Source: Mariannaea sp. PMI_226 (taxonomy: Eukaryota > Ascomycota > Sordariomycetes > Hypocreales > Nectriaceae). From it: a stretch of 64,000 nucleotides of DNA. The notes beneath the pieces are model-generated. The model was not told where the DNA came from. It ran no database searches and saw only the letters and a list, made by a program, of their open reading frames with translations. Below, piece by piece: positions 10,881 through 21,800 of the stretch; position 1 is the first letter of the stretch; the number at the start of each line of letters is the position of its first letter. The position numbers were made by a program, and so were the translations under genes. The DNA is taken from NCBI GenBank assembly GCA_024336345.1, contig JANFOG010000002.1, positions 2,604,001 through 2,668,000 on the forward strand, in the 5' to 3' direction.

Positions 10881-11857
10881 ATGTCCGACTCCCCCCAATC
10901 CCCTCCAAAGGAGGTTGATCAAGGTGCACCGTCACCCGACGAGGAAGCACAAATGAATGAACAACATCAAGACCCACAGGGTGCCGGCACCGCCAGCTAC
11001 GAGTTTGAAGGTGTAAAAGAGCAGGATCGATGGCTGCCCATAGCCAATGGTAAGTCTCCCCTTCTCCCTGGCACTCAATCGTGATTTGTTCGTCCTTCCT
11101 GCATGAGCTGCCTCGTCCTTCTAAGTCAGCCCAGCCGTGCAGATTTTCTTGGTTGTCCAATGTCTTGCGATTCGTCTTCCAAGTCACCTATGGCGCCTGG
11201 CGCCTCAAAGGTAGATAGAACTGATGAGCTCGATGCTAATATTCATAACTTTGCTCCAGTGGCCCGAATCATGAAGAATGCTCTCCCCGAGAACGCGAAG
11301 ATCGCGAAGGAGGCAAAGGAGTGCATGCAAGAGTGTGTGAGCGAGTTCATCTCCTTCATCACCAGCGAGGGTATGTTGTGCTTGCTTCCCAGTGCCTCGC
11401 TCTCTCCCGGGACGCCCCAACCTGAGTCTACTTCCAAACTACAGAGTGCTGACCTATTGACGTGTATAGCGTCGGAGAAATGCCAACAGGAAAAGCGAAA
11501 GACAGTTAACGGCGAGGATATTCTCTTCGCCATGACCTCCCTTGGCTTTGAAAACTACGCCGAAGCACTCAAAGTGTATCTCTCCAAATACCGAGAGGTA
11601 AGTCTCCATCTGTCCATACGTATCCAGCTGTTGTTGACATTCAGGTACAGCAACAAAATCAGTCCAACCGAGAAAGAGTTATGGACAACAGCGGTTGGGC
11701 AGGAGGCATGATGGGCGAACCAAAGCCTGAGGGCGCTTCCGTGGGAGGCGAGTTCACCAATGCTGAAGGTTCCAACGTCGAGGGTGCCACCGACCCCAAC
11801 TACATGTATGGTTCTCAGCCTGGCCACAACGGAGCCGCTACGGGCGAAGGCTACTAG
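10881..11857 (+). CDS. hapC: CCAAT-binding complex subunit HapC (NF-YB/HAP3)
   Basis: Four exons: 10881-11049, 11260-11370, 11470-11597 and 11645-11857; 206 aa. HapC is the histone-fold B subunit that dimerises with HapE (NF-YC) and recruits HapB (NF-YA) to CCAAT boxes; in fungi the complex governs respiration, iron and redox-responsive genes. The core reads [20 protein letters not shown], then [40 protein letters not shown] and [20 protein letters not shown], near-identical to the family consensus including the WLPIANV start and the [10 protein letters not shown] loop. The two introns that split the core fall at VARIM and SEAS, where fungal homologues also tend to carry introns. The tail is Gly/Asn-rich. 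Confidence 0.96.
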
Positions 11858-13325
11858 ATGCCAAACCACAACTAAGCGGTTCACCCGGTTAATCGAGGCC
11901 GAAGCCTCGTTATTGGCGAGGGATGGATCATGCAGAACAGCTCTGGGCCCCTACCAGAGCTCCACGCAAAAACAAGGTAACCTGGATTTTGGGGTGTGCG
12001 GCTCATTGGACTGTTTATAAATACCGACGAAGCCATGTCGAAAAGGTTCAACTAGATGGCAGAACGGAAGAATTATTGATGTATATTGAAAGTTTGGAGC
12101 AGTGGCGAGCAGTGGGTCAACTATTTGCGAGAGAGGGAGAGGGAGGGAGGGAGACAGCGTGTGACAAGCCAACTGGTACTTTTGGATGATAGAATTCTGA
12201 AGGAAGTCTTCAATTCATACATCGGCTCGGCAGCGGTCTCAGATGTGACAAATCATGATTGGGTCTACATCAACTGAGGCAGGGGAATGCAGAGCCACGA
12301 ACCTAGGTCGAGTTCCTAGGATGGAACTGAGACTACATAGCTTTTCTAATTTGGACTGGGATTTTTTTTGGCCTTATCTCTTGCACAATTGAAAGTGAGA
12401 ACCTGTAACTTTTGGTGATCACATCTAATGTCTTGTACACTACCGGCTACGCCTGGGGCAATGCGAAGTCGAGATTGATTAGGTAGGTAGGTAGGTAGGT
12501 AGGTAGATAGTTTCGTGTACTGGATAATCAAGGTGCTGTAGGTACGAAATGCAAGCAAAGAACATTGGCGTCAAGCGATATCTCTGGTTTGATATTTTTT
12601 ATTCTGCCCATTCTGCCCTTTCTCTCTTCCGCGTATTCGATGGGATTCCGTGAGTACCAAATAATCCCTAGGATTGGATACTTTCCCAAATGTTATGGCG
12701 CCTTATTGGCCCATGGGGCTTATGTTGGTCTGATTGTTTGTTTCTAGAGGCCTTGCTTGAAACGCGAACTGAGTGACGCAATTGGACGGGGAGATAAAGA
12801 AGCTGCAACGCACGGACCTCCTTGGTAAATTTCATCCAGCCCATGACGGAATCGCACCTACCAGTTGGGTTGGCAGGAGCACAGTATGGAATACGTACCG
12901 TGGACTCCTGAGCTGGGGAGAGCAGGCACGTGTGCAACCCCACATATGCCTGTTCAGTTCCCACTTTCACACTTGGCTTGGGAAAAAAAAAAGTTGCCGC
13001 CCACCAAGCGCCTCACAAATCCCCCCCTTCACCATCTCCGTCAGACTCTGTGCAAGGCTTCCGCAGTTGTCCCATATCTGCAGCAACAAGGAAACCCTGC
13101 CAGGGATCGTTGAGCAGATATTACCTACTATGACTGACGGACTTCTCGAACCTTTTACTTACGCAGCATTTCTTTTTATGTCACACCCTCACCCTTGAGC
13201 AATCACCCACCCCGCTCTGCTGAGACGAGGCCAGCCTTTGTTGCCTAAGGGACGAACGACTGTTATTATCATCGAACAAGCAAGCCCGCACACCCGCACG
13301 ATTACGAATACAGAAGACCATATCA
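11858..13325. other. Intergenic region hapC-RRN3
   Basis: About 1.5 kb with no supported gene: hapC 3' UTR, a (TAGG)n repeat, then RRN3 upstream DNA. An open frame at 12773-13198 has no protein-like features. Confidence 0.4.
12480..12506. repeat. (TAGG)n microsatellite
   Basis: About 6.5 consecutive TAGG units ending in TAGATAG, between hapC and RRN3. Confidence 0.9.
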
Positions 13326-15383
13326 ATGAGAGCTTATACCCCGACTTCGAGGACCCTATCTGGTCCTGCCTCAAAAAGCTCGACGCCGGTCAGGTCAATT
13401 TTGAAGCCCGCATCGATTCTTGGTAGGAGAAAGGCCGAGTATGCTGGGCTTAGCGACCCACTGGATGTACCTGAAACCCCAAGCAAACGACGCAAGGTCT
13501 TCTTCGACGACATTCGAAACGTCACGTATGAGGTTGGGAAAAGAACAATGGATGATGTAAAATTGGAAGTCAGGACTGCTCTCGAAGAGCACCTCCGAGG
13601 CAACGATGGCCAATACGACACTCTCAAGGAGCTTTTTGCGAGCGACAAGCAGCGCTATCTCCCTCCTGTGGTCGGTGAAGAAGATGACACCTTGAAACCC
13701 CATGAACTTCAGGTTTATGTCATGGCTCTCACTGGATGCATTCCTATCCTTAAAGACAAAGCTTGCAACGGACTAGTCAAGACTATTTTAAAATGCTCCT
13801 GGCTGGGGCGGGATGAGGCCTTTGCCAAAGTCTTCACTCATTTCCTGGCTGCCCTGGTCAGCGCACAGGGTTCCTATCTCTCTCCTGTTCTGTCCATGAT
13901 GGTGGAGAAGTTTTCTGATACTCGTCCGTCTGTTTGGTGTGTGCCCGACTTCCCCGAAGTCAGCCGCGAGACCATGCGTGACAGGCTGCACTCCACTCTC
14001 CAGTATCTCTTGCAAATGTTCCCATCTGCCATGCCAGTGTTGGAAACGCTCCTTGGCACAAAGTTCCCATTTCCTGACGAGTCTATGCGCGTCCATATGG
14101 CATACATTGATAACCTGTTGCGAATCAAGAACTATGTCCCAGTCCTTCGTGACGAGATCTTGGACCTCATCATTAACCGGGTTGTGAAAATCGATTCGCA
14201 AATGCAGGTCGACCTAGAAGACTTGGATGACGACGTGACAGCAGCCGTCATGTACGCCCTACGAGATCATACAAACATGACGGAATGGGAAGATGATGAC
14301 GACGACGACGAGAGTGACACGGAGTCAGTGGACAGTGACGACCCAGACTACGATGAGGACGCGGCTCGAATCAAATCCATCAAGGGGAGCGTGGAGAAGA
14401 TGGATGCGGCTCTGGATACTCTATTTAAGGTCTACACCCCGTATTTTGCGAACCCCGGATCCGATGCGGCCTTCGATGCGTTTACAATTCTCCTTCGCGA
14501 GTTTGACCACATGGTCCTACCGACCTACAAGTCGAGACATACGCAATTCCTCATTTTCCACTTCGCCCAGTTGCACGAGCGACTCACGGATGCATTCTGC
14601 GGGCAGCTTATTGCCACGGCCTTCCAGAGCAACACACCCAATGTCCTCAAACAGGCTGCCGCAGCATATCTGGCCAGCTTTGTCGCTCGTGGAGCGCATC
14701 TCCCCCCCGATCTTGTCCGCAGCATATTTGTGCTTCTCATTCACCACCTCGAGCAATACCGCAAGAAGTATGAGCCGTTGTGCCGAGGGCCAGACTTGAA
14801 GCGGTTCCATCCCTATTACAGCCTCGTGCAGGCGGTTCTTTACATCTTCTGCTTCCGGTGGCAGGATCTAGTAGTCGGCGCGCCAGACGACGTTGACCCT
14901 GATGACCTATCATCGTATATCGGCCAGGAAGTTGAGTGGATCGGAACGTCAAGGAAAGATCTCTCCGTGCAGATATTTGGCAAGCTCAACCCCCTCAAGG
15001 TGTGCGCCCCTGTGATTGTCGAGGAATTTGCCAAACTTGCTCATCGCCTCAATTTCATGTATGTGTATCCCCTGGTGGAGGGGAACAAACGTATTCGCTT
15101 GACACAATACCTTTCATCCACGTACGCAAATGGTGGGGCTCTTCGAGACGCGGGCTACGACACGCAAGACGAAAGTTTCCACCAGTTGGACCCTTATTTC
15201 CCCTTCGACCCTTACCAGCTACCGGTCAGTAAGCGGTGGCTGGAAAACGATTATGTGCATTGGAAGGCTGTGCAGGGTCTCAATGCGGAGGATGAAGATG
15301 ACAGTGACGACATGGATGACCTGGATGAAGAAGATGTTGAGGAGGGGACGGCTACGGACAGCGATGGTGATGACTATGAATAA
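13326..15383 (+). CDS. RRN3: RNA polymerase I initiation factor RRN3
   Basis: Single-exon ORF of 685 aa. RRN3 (TIF-IA) bridges RNA polymerase I and the core factor at rDNA promoters and is the growth-responsive switch for rRNA synthesis. The body is a HEAT-like helical repeat. Recognisable stretches are FDDIRNVTYEVGKRTMDDVK, MRVHMAYIDNLLRIKNYVPV, the ILDLIINRVVKIDSQMQVDLED segment, FDHMVLPTYKSRHTQFLIFH and HPYYSLVQAVLYIFCFRWQD. A long acidic loop (EDDDDDDESDTES, about residue 325) sits where other RRN3 proteins carry their flexible acidic/Ser loop, and the C-terminus is again strongly acidic (from about residue 655). The first 40 residues (PTSRTLSGPASKSS..) are a basic, Ser-rich tail. Confidence 0.95.
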   Translation: MRAYTPTSRTLSGPASKSSTPVRSILKPASILGRRKAEYAGLSDPLDVPETPSKRRKVFFDDIRNVTYEVGKRTMDDVKLEVRTALEEHLRGNDGQYDTLKELFASDKQRYLPPVVGEEDDTLKPHELQVYVMALTGCIPILKDKACNGLVKTILKCSWLGRDEAFAKVFTHFLAALVSAQGSYLSPVLSMMVEKFSDTRPSVWCVPDFPEVSRETMRDRLHSTLQYLLQMFPSAMPVLETLLGTKFPFPDESMRVHMAYIDNLLRIKNYVPVLRDEILDLIINRVVKIDSQMQVDLEDLDDDVTAAVMYALRDHTNMTEWEDDDDDDESDTESVDSDDPDYDEDAARIKSIKGSVEKMDAALDTLFKVYTPYFANPGSDAAFDAFTILLREFDHMVLPTYKSRHTQFLIFHFAQLHERLTDAFCGQLIATAFQSNTPNVLKQAAAAYLASFVARGAHLPPDLVRSIFVLLIHHLEQYRKKYEPLCRGPDLKRFHPYYSLVQAVLYIFCFRWQDLVVGAPDDVDPDDLSSYIGQEVEWIGTSRKDLSVQIFGKLNPLKVCAPVIVEEFAKLAHRLNFMYVYPLVEGNKRIRLTQYLSSTYANGGALRDAGYDTQDESFHQLDPYFPFDPYQLPVSKRWLENDYVHWKAVQGLNAEDEDDSDDMDDLDEEDVEEGTATDSDGDDYE

Positions 15384-16435
15384 AAACAAGAGTGATGTTT
15401 TATTCTTGGACTGGAAATTATTTTACGGGAAGCGAGGAGTTGGAGGTACTACTAAAAATACTGCTTTTTTGATTTCTTGATTTTTGTCCTCGAATGTTGT
15501 TTTTTCCTTTTCTTTTTGTTTGTTAGGTGTATAATCTGTGGATACCTTATATATATATTATATAGCCTAGCACTAGAGTGTGCTAGAGCGAAAGAACACG
15601 GCATTTGCTTACAGAAATAAAAGGGAAAAAAAAATCATTGAGTAAATAAAAATATATTAGATGAAAACTCTGGGCACCCTCCCATTCCCGCATCCCCCCT
15701 TTTCCCTTTTTCTCCATCCTAACAAGAACGAGACGCAACGTGCATGACTTCGCCCATGTTGGTTGATTACCAACCACATCCACACTGATGGCAGTGCTTT
15801 GGTGCCATGTCCAAAACTCATGCGGTACCTGCCATATCCTCGGCAATTGCTGGCAGCGTCGACACAGTCTGGGGCTAATTCGCACGCGGTAGCTTCTCTC
15901 CTTGGAAAGGCGTCGGTAGTAGCAAGCCCGCTTTTCCACGGAGCTGCCGATCTAAAGCCCTCCCTCTTGACTTCTGACTACGTAACAACCACATCGACTC
16001 AGACAGTTGGGAGGGAAGAAAAAAAAAGAAAAAAAAAAAGAGAGAGAGAGAGAACAAGGATATAACCGAACATTCCCATCTTCGACTGAGTAGACCCTGT
16101 ATTACTGCAGTCATCCGATATTGGGGGAAACCAAAAAAAATACTTTCCAAGAACTCCCCGCTTTCGCACAATAGCAGCTCGCCCCCCTCCGCAAGAGCCA
16201 AGAGACAGGCTCCGTCATCACCGGGGACGAGTTCTACTGTACGAATAGCCAGCCAGCGGGCAATCTGGAAGCTCATCTCATTATTCTCCGGCGCTTATCG
16301 GCCGTGGTTGTGAACCCGCTTTCAGCCTTGTTCGATTTTCTCACCCTGCCAAGAACCCCCCCCCGTTACCGGTTATCGTCACTGTCGCCCCCGTTCATCC
16401 CTCATTTTGGAGGCTGACTGCAACTGGAGATCGCA
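15384..16435. other. Intergenic region downstream of RRN3
   Basis: About 1 kb. It holds the RRN3 3' region, AT-rich stretches around 15540-15660, and a purine-rich tract (A-rich then GAGAGA, 16019-16053). No gene is supported. Confidence 0.4.
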
Positions 16436-16882
16436 ATGATATCATCACACACACCTCCAACGCCAGCGGCCGCGGAGGCAGAAGCAGCCGAAGGTAAGAA
16501 GAGACCGTCTTTTACTTCGTTCTGGAAGAAGACGAAACATGACGTGCATGGGAATCGGGTTGAGTTTGTCCAGCCGGAGAAGCAGAGCCAGCCGCAGCCG
16601 CTTAGCAGCAGTGAATGTAAGCTCTCCTCCTCCTCGTCCTCTTTTTCTTCTTCTGCTTCATTTTCTCTTATTTTTCTCCCAAAACGCTGGACTGAGGATC
16701 GAGATGTCCTCTCATCTCGAGTACTTGCGCTGAGGCGGTGGGCAACCATTTCGTAAACATTCTTTTCTTTCTTCCCTGTGTGTGTTCAAGGCTATCAATT
16801 CCCCTCAATCGACAATCTTACCTCGACATCCAATGGCTTAAGCTTAAGCTCAAGCTCAACTGCCCTCTTCCATACGTCATGA
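16436..16882 (+). CDS. Possible small spliced ORF upstream of bZIP gene
   Basis: Two putative exons, 16436-16616 and 16791-16882, encoding 90 aa. I do not recognise it. Exon 1 gives a protein-like sequence with a basic aromatic segment (KKRPSFTSFWKKTKHDVHGN, then RVEFVQPEK); the intron has a GTAAGC donor, a pyrimidine-rich body and a TTCAAG acceptor, and joins in frame to YQFPSIDNLTSTSNGLSLSS before a TGA. It ends only about 80 bp before the bZIP ATG, so it is either an independent small gene or an upstream ORF within the bZIP leader that would depress bZIP translation. Existence as a protein is uncertain. Confidence 0.35.
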
Positions 16883-16960
16883 GCACTTGTCAACGCTATT
16901 GGAACTGGAATAAATCACTCGCATTAGCAAACATCATCTCAAAGGGAAGCTGGGCTAACA

Positions 16961-18174
16961 ATGAATCCAGCACCCGAAGACACAGGCGCCAGTCCGCCTT
17001 CAAAAGCCCTCACAGCTAGCGAGAAGTCCAAGATCAGACGGGCGCAAGTCCGACGCGCCCAAATCCAGCATCGGAAGCGCAAAGCCGAATACGTGAAACA
17101 GTTGGAGCTTGATGTCACTCATTTCCGTGAACTCATTGCCCTTGCCGAAGATGAGAGCGCCCAATTGGAGAAAGCGAATTCGGCCATGAGAGACCATTTA
17201 AAACTTATCGGCATCAATGTCTCCGTGCCGCTGCCAAACGAGGGCCAGGAGGCGCCAGTGAATATGGATCAGGTCGATTACCACGTGGACAGTATCTTGG
17301 CCTCGGGGACGGATCTTTCAACGGTTCAGCCACCGACCCAAATTTACTCGTTGCCGCAAGAGTCTCAGCGAGAGCCTGAACTGTTTGGAGACGTCAACCT
17401 CGACGAGATCATCGTGAGACTGAGCAAAGACGAAGGCTTGACGACACCCGTATTCAGCATCCGATCCAACTCTAGCGACTCGAGCTTCGACTTCGCAAAG
17501 TCCAATAATAGTACCGCATCAAGCCCACCATCGAGTGTGGGTGCCATTGAACTCTCAAGAGAAGAGGAGCAAATGGCTATTAACTTCATTCTCGCGTGAG
17601 TACACATATCTGCTACGCCTCTAATGGACCCCTAACTCACCTCTTTTGTGCTAGACTGGAACATATATGCTGGGATCACTTCTGGCTAGGTGACTACCCT
17701 GACCATGAGTATCACTCTGATGAATTCAAAGGCCATACTCTTATGGCTTCGACCTTTTGCATGGCCAGCGCGCCCGAAGAGGTTTACCGAGGCCGGAAGG
17801 ATATCGCCAGCGCTTCCGAATGCAGTCGTCGCCGCGCGCTAGGCATGAATCCCTATATCCCGGCCGTCTTCTACGAATGGCCATCACCGCAAATCTCCCT
17901 CTCCTCTCTTCACGGCCTAGCCTCGTCATTGAATCCAGGTGACAAGGAATTGACGCCAATTCAAGCTTGGTTCGAACTCGCAGACCGCTTCCCGAAGGAC
18001 GTGCTCTTGAATCCTGAAACCCTTCATCGCCTAAGCCGTGAGCTCAATGGTGTTGTCGTATGTCTTGAGTTCGGCGCAGTCATAGAGAGAGAAGCGTTCG
18101 AGAGCGTTGTAGGGAGAATTCTAGGGCCGAACCTGGATACGCTACCGGTTTGGCCGGCCATTCCACTTCGTTAA
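16961..18174 (+). CDS. bZIP-type transcription factor with atypical basic region
   Basis: Two exons, 16961-17595 and 17655-18174; 384 aa. The basic region and zipper lie near the N-terminus (about residues 21-85): KIRRAQVRRAQIQHRKRKAE then YVKQLELDVTHFRELIALAE. Aligning the conserved Arg (R38) and first zipper Leu (L48), which have the canonical nine-residue spacing, puts Val30 at the normally invariant Asn. Heptad positions after L48 read L-F-A-L-M-I, a weak zipper. The rest is an acidic and Ser-rich middle and a folded-looking C-terminal region (LEHICWDHFWLGDYPDHEYH and later PETLHRLSRELNGVVVCLEF) of the kind found in fungal secondary-metabolism or stress bZIP proteins. DNA targets are unknown; it may bind DNA differently or act as a heterodimer partner. 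Confidence 0.82.
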
Positions 18175-18883
18175 CTTGGGGGCGTGGTTTGCCACTGGCA
18201 AACGAATGACACCTATTGTTACGTGCCGAGCCTAGCCCTAGAGAGACTGAGGGATTGGTCACCTCCATGCCTCGGAGACAGGCAGGAGGATTTCTCAAGA
18301 ACGAAGCCTGACCTGAGAGAGTCCTATTTCACCTGCGCTCTATTGCAGGTGTGTATGGAACAGTCCCACTGTCTCTGAGAACTCTTCACAATGCAAAACT
18401 TTCTCTTCGAAGAAGACTTGGCTGTCCTCATCTCAAACCTCCTGACCATCGTCGAATCGTTCCCGCTTCTCCTCGTCTACATATGGTAGCATTTGGAATG
18501 ATTAAAAGCCATATTTAGTGTTCTGATCAACATATATACCTAAACTACAAAGACTTGTTGCTGGTTTTTTTTATCTTCTTTTCTTTTTTTTTTTCGTTTC
18601 CGTTTTCCCGTTCTGTCTCTTCTCCTTTTTTCAGCAGGGTTGGATACTATCACACTAGGGCCAGGTTGTGGCAAACAACAAACATCAAAGCAGAATTGGG
18701 ATGCAGAATAGCCAATGATTTGAAAGAATTGATGAATTGACTGTGTTAAGAAGGCAGACCTGGCTCTCTCTAAAAACTCGTTCAAGTGCCACCAAGTCTT
18801 CAATACTATATTCACCTCCCATCTAAATGAGAAACCAAAAAAAAAGGAAGATGAAAAAAAAAGAAGAAACTGTCCGACTTTTA
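18175..18883. other. Convergent intergenic region bZIP/DOP1
   Basis: About 700 bp between two convergent stop codons, T-rich and A-rich tracts (18565-18600, 18836-18865). No gene supported. Confidence 0.4.
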
Positions 18884-21800
18884 TTATAGCGCCCTGACAA
18901 TGCTTCGCTCGTCAAAAATATCCTTCAAAAGTCCTGAGATACAAGTCTCTCTGTCTAATCGTCCCATTGCATAAGTCTGTTCAAACGCGAAGATGCTTAA
19001 CTGGCCGAAGAATGGGCGCAGCACCTTGGCCACCAGCTCGTCCTTCCGTTCCAGGCTGACATTGTCATTGATACCGCCTGGCCCCAGTAGTGGTCGCCGG
19101 GATGAGCCTGTAGTTACAAGATGGGCGACAGAATCTGCCTGCAATGCCGAGCTGGATGCAGTGGCTCCGAGTTCTTCAGAAATCTCTTCGACCAGGGCGA
19201 CGTGCTGGTAGTTGGCGGAGCGGTAGACAGCGTCAATGGTATCAGTGATGAAAAGCCACTCGTGTAGCTGGAAATCATCTGGTGCTACGCAGATCAGGAG
19301 ATCGAGAAGCTTACAAGCTTGCAAGACAGATGCATTGGTGTACGTGTCCGACGCAGTGCTGTTGTCAGGTGCAACAATGGAGGAAATGGCGGCATGTATC
19401 TCGGCATTGACGATAGGCCAGAGCATTCCTAAGTGTATAGCGCTAGTTTTAAGGGCGAGGGCGCGGATGACTATATAGATATCTGCGCGAGTAGTAGATG
19501 AGGGCGAAGAGGTCGACGAAGCCATTAGAAGCTCCACAAGCTTGTCGAATATGGTGGTTAAGTCGGTAACGAGGGCATCGTCTGCGGATGCGAGGATAAG
19601 AGTTGCGATTCTTCGGAGGTTAAGCTGCGTCTTTCGGTCTGCCTCAAGACGAGCCGAGGTAGCTCCAACACCGAATACGATGCCGGCCGTCGTGGGTGCA
19701 TTAATTCGAGAGATGATCTCCGGTACCTTTTCCTTGTCTGTGAGGGTCCATTGCCGAAGTAATGGAAGCCAATCGTCCTTAACGAGCTCTAGATTCATGC
19801 CAAAGAACTTGGAGTCGTTGAAGGCATCGCCAACGTCCTTCTTCCATGCCTTCTGGTTGTTCTGCAACCTCGAAAGTTCATGGATTAGGCGCAGCGTGTT
19901 TTTGGAGAAGGTATCAGGGAATGCCTTGGCCCGTAGGCTTGGACCAATGACGTTAGTCGAGATGATGCTTGCGGCCGTGAGAACACGGTCAGATTCTAAT
20001 ATGACCTTGGAAAGATTAGGAACCACAGAAGCCAGGATGGAGACAACATCATCCGAGCCGTCAAGAGTCCCATTCACCGTGCTTCGGCGAGCAAGATCGC
20101 CCTTGAGCGGCTTCTCCAGAATGACGTTTGAAGATGCTGGCTCAGTAAAAGCAATGGGTCTTGTCGTAAAGAGAGCTGTAAGAAGACGGAGAAAGAGGTC
20201 CTAGCGTAAATTAGTATGATAATCTCTCTGAGGAACAATGATATTGTCACTTACGCCCAATTCCCTGCGCATTCTCCTTTGCTCTCCGAAGTTGGTATTG
20301 TCCACTTTTTCGCCGAGAATGGCTGCGAACTCGAGCAGGTTTGGTAGCGTTTGTCGGTGAGGGAAAGGGTTTGCTAGCAAGTCTTTAAGGAACACCATGC
20401 AGTCTTGCCAAATTTCATCCATAGCGTCGTCATCGAGAGACCGCGCATATTCAACTAGGAAAACGACAAGGTCAGTGTCAGAAAGTGATATTGTCATGGT
20501 CGATTTGCGAGCTGGGTCGATGGCCGTGGGGTTGCTCCGACTGTAAATGGCATTGAAGAGCGCCGGGATACTGTGTCGGGGACGGGACGCCTCCAAGGCA
20601 GAGAGCAAGTGAAAGACTTCAGATGGCCCTAAATGATCTGGAGAATTTTTCCACAAATCAATTACCGTCTCGAGGCATTCCAAGTTCTCGGCAGCGAAGA
20701 GGTGCTCAAGCAAGCGTCTTGCACGATTTCTCATTCGTAGAGATGTGTAGGTAAAGGATGCTGATGAGTTTGGGCTTTGTTTCTTTGCTTCCTCGCCTAA
20801 GCCCCAAGTCCAAATTTTGTAGCAGATGCGGACGGCATCTTGGAACGCTAGATGGACAGTTAATCTATCGTTTGCCGTGGCACTTCGAGATTGTGGGGCA
20901 TCAGTTTGAAAGACGCCGGAGACCATGCTGCCAAAAAGTGACTGAGGCTGATCAGGGCTCTTGATTATTTGGGTCCGCGCCTCCTCCATCAGCAGCTGTT
21001 CATGGGCTCTCGCTAGAACCTGTTCTAGACCGTTGATCAAGTGGATGAGGGTAGACTCTGGAGTTGCTTTGTCGCTGCTTGTTGACAAAAAAGTAGATTG
21101 GAACGTTTCTCGTAGATGTGAGAAGGTAGACTCAATCTCTCTGCAGAGAGTTTCAACAAGAGGTATCAAAACCTGGAAAATAGATTCGGTGTAAAATGGC
21201 AAGCACCCAACGACAAACGCAATCCAGCTGTCCAACACAGGTCGGCTACTAGGGGAGCTCAATCCTTCTTGTAGACACTTCAGAAGCTGAGGTGGTGGTG
21301 GTGAGGCCACTGGACGAGAGTCAGCTACTGCGACCGACAGGCTGCTGGCCCTGGCAGGATCAACCAAGCTTGGCCGTCTTTTCTCAGAGTTTTGGGTGGC
21401 AAGAGGTTCGACAGGCGCGGTATCTCGGAGCTTGAGTGTGTCATATACAACATCAAGAAGGAGAACTTGCACGTATGGATCCGGCCCCATAAGTGCCGTG
21501 GTCAGTCTTTCGATAAGGGCGTTTTCAAAATGGAAGGTGGAAATTGGGGCAGCATAAGGGCTGAGGAGGAACTTGTGGAGGATCGTCAGCGCGTATCGGT
21601 AGAGTTGGTTGATGCTAGATTCGAATTCCAACTCAGCATCTGGAGCCACATTGCTTGTGATACATTTCATGGAAACACGGATAAAGAACTCTTGGAGAGT
21701 CATCTCGCCGTCATCGGCACCAGCTAAATTGAAGTCAGAATCACCATGAGGCAAAGTATTATCAGGGTTCTTACTGCTGATCTGGATATGTTGCCCCTTA

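Noticed and set aside
12773..13198. 141-codon open frame upstream of RRN3
   Set aside because: Overlapping frames are also open, no family resemblance, crosses A- and C-runs typical of promoter DNA.
19542..20204. 220-codon plus-strand open frame inside DOP1
   Set aside because: Antisense shadow of DOP1 exon 5.
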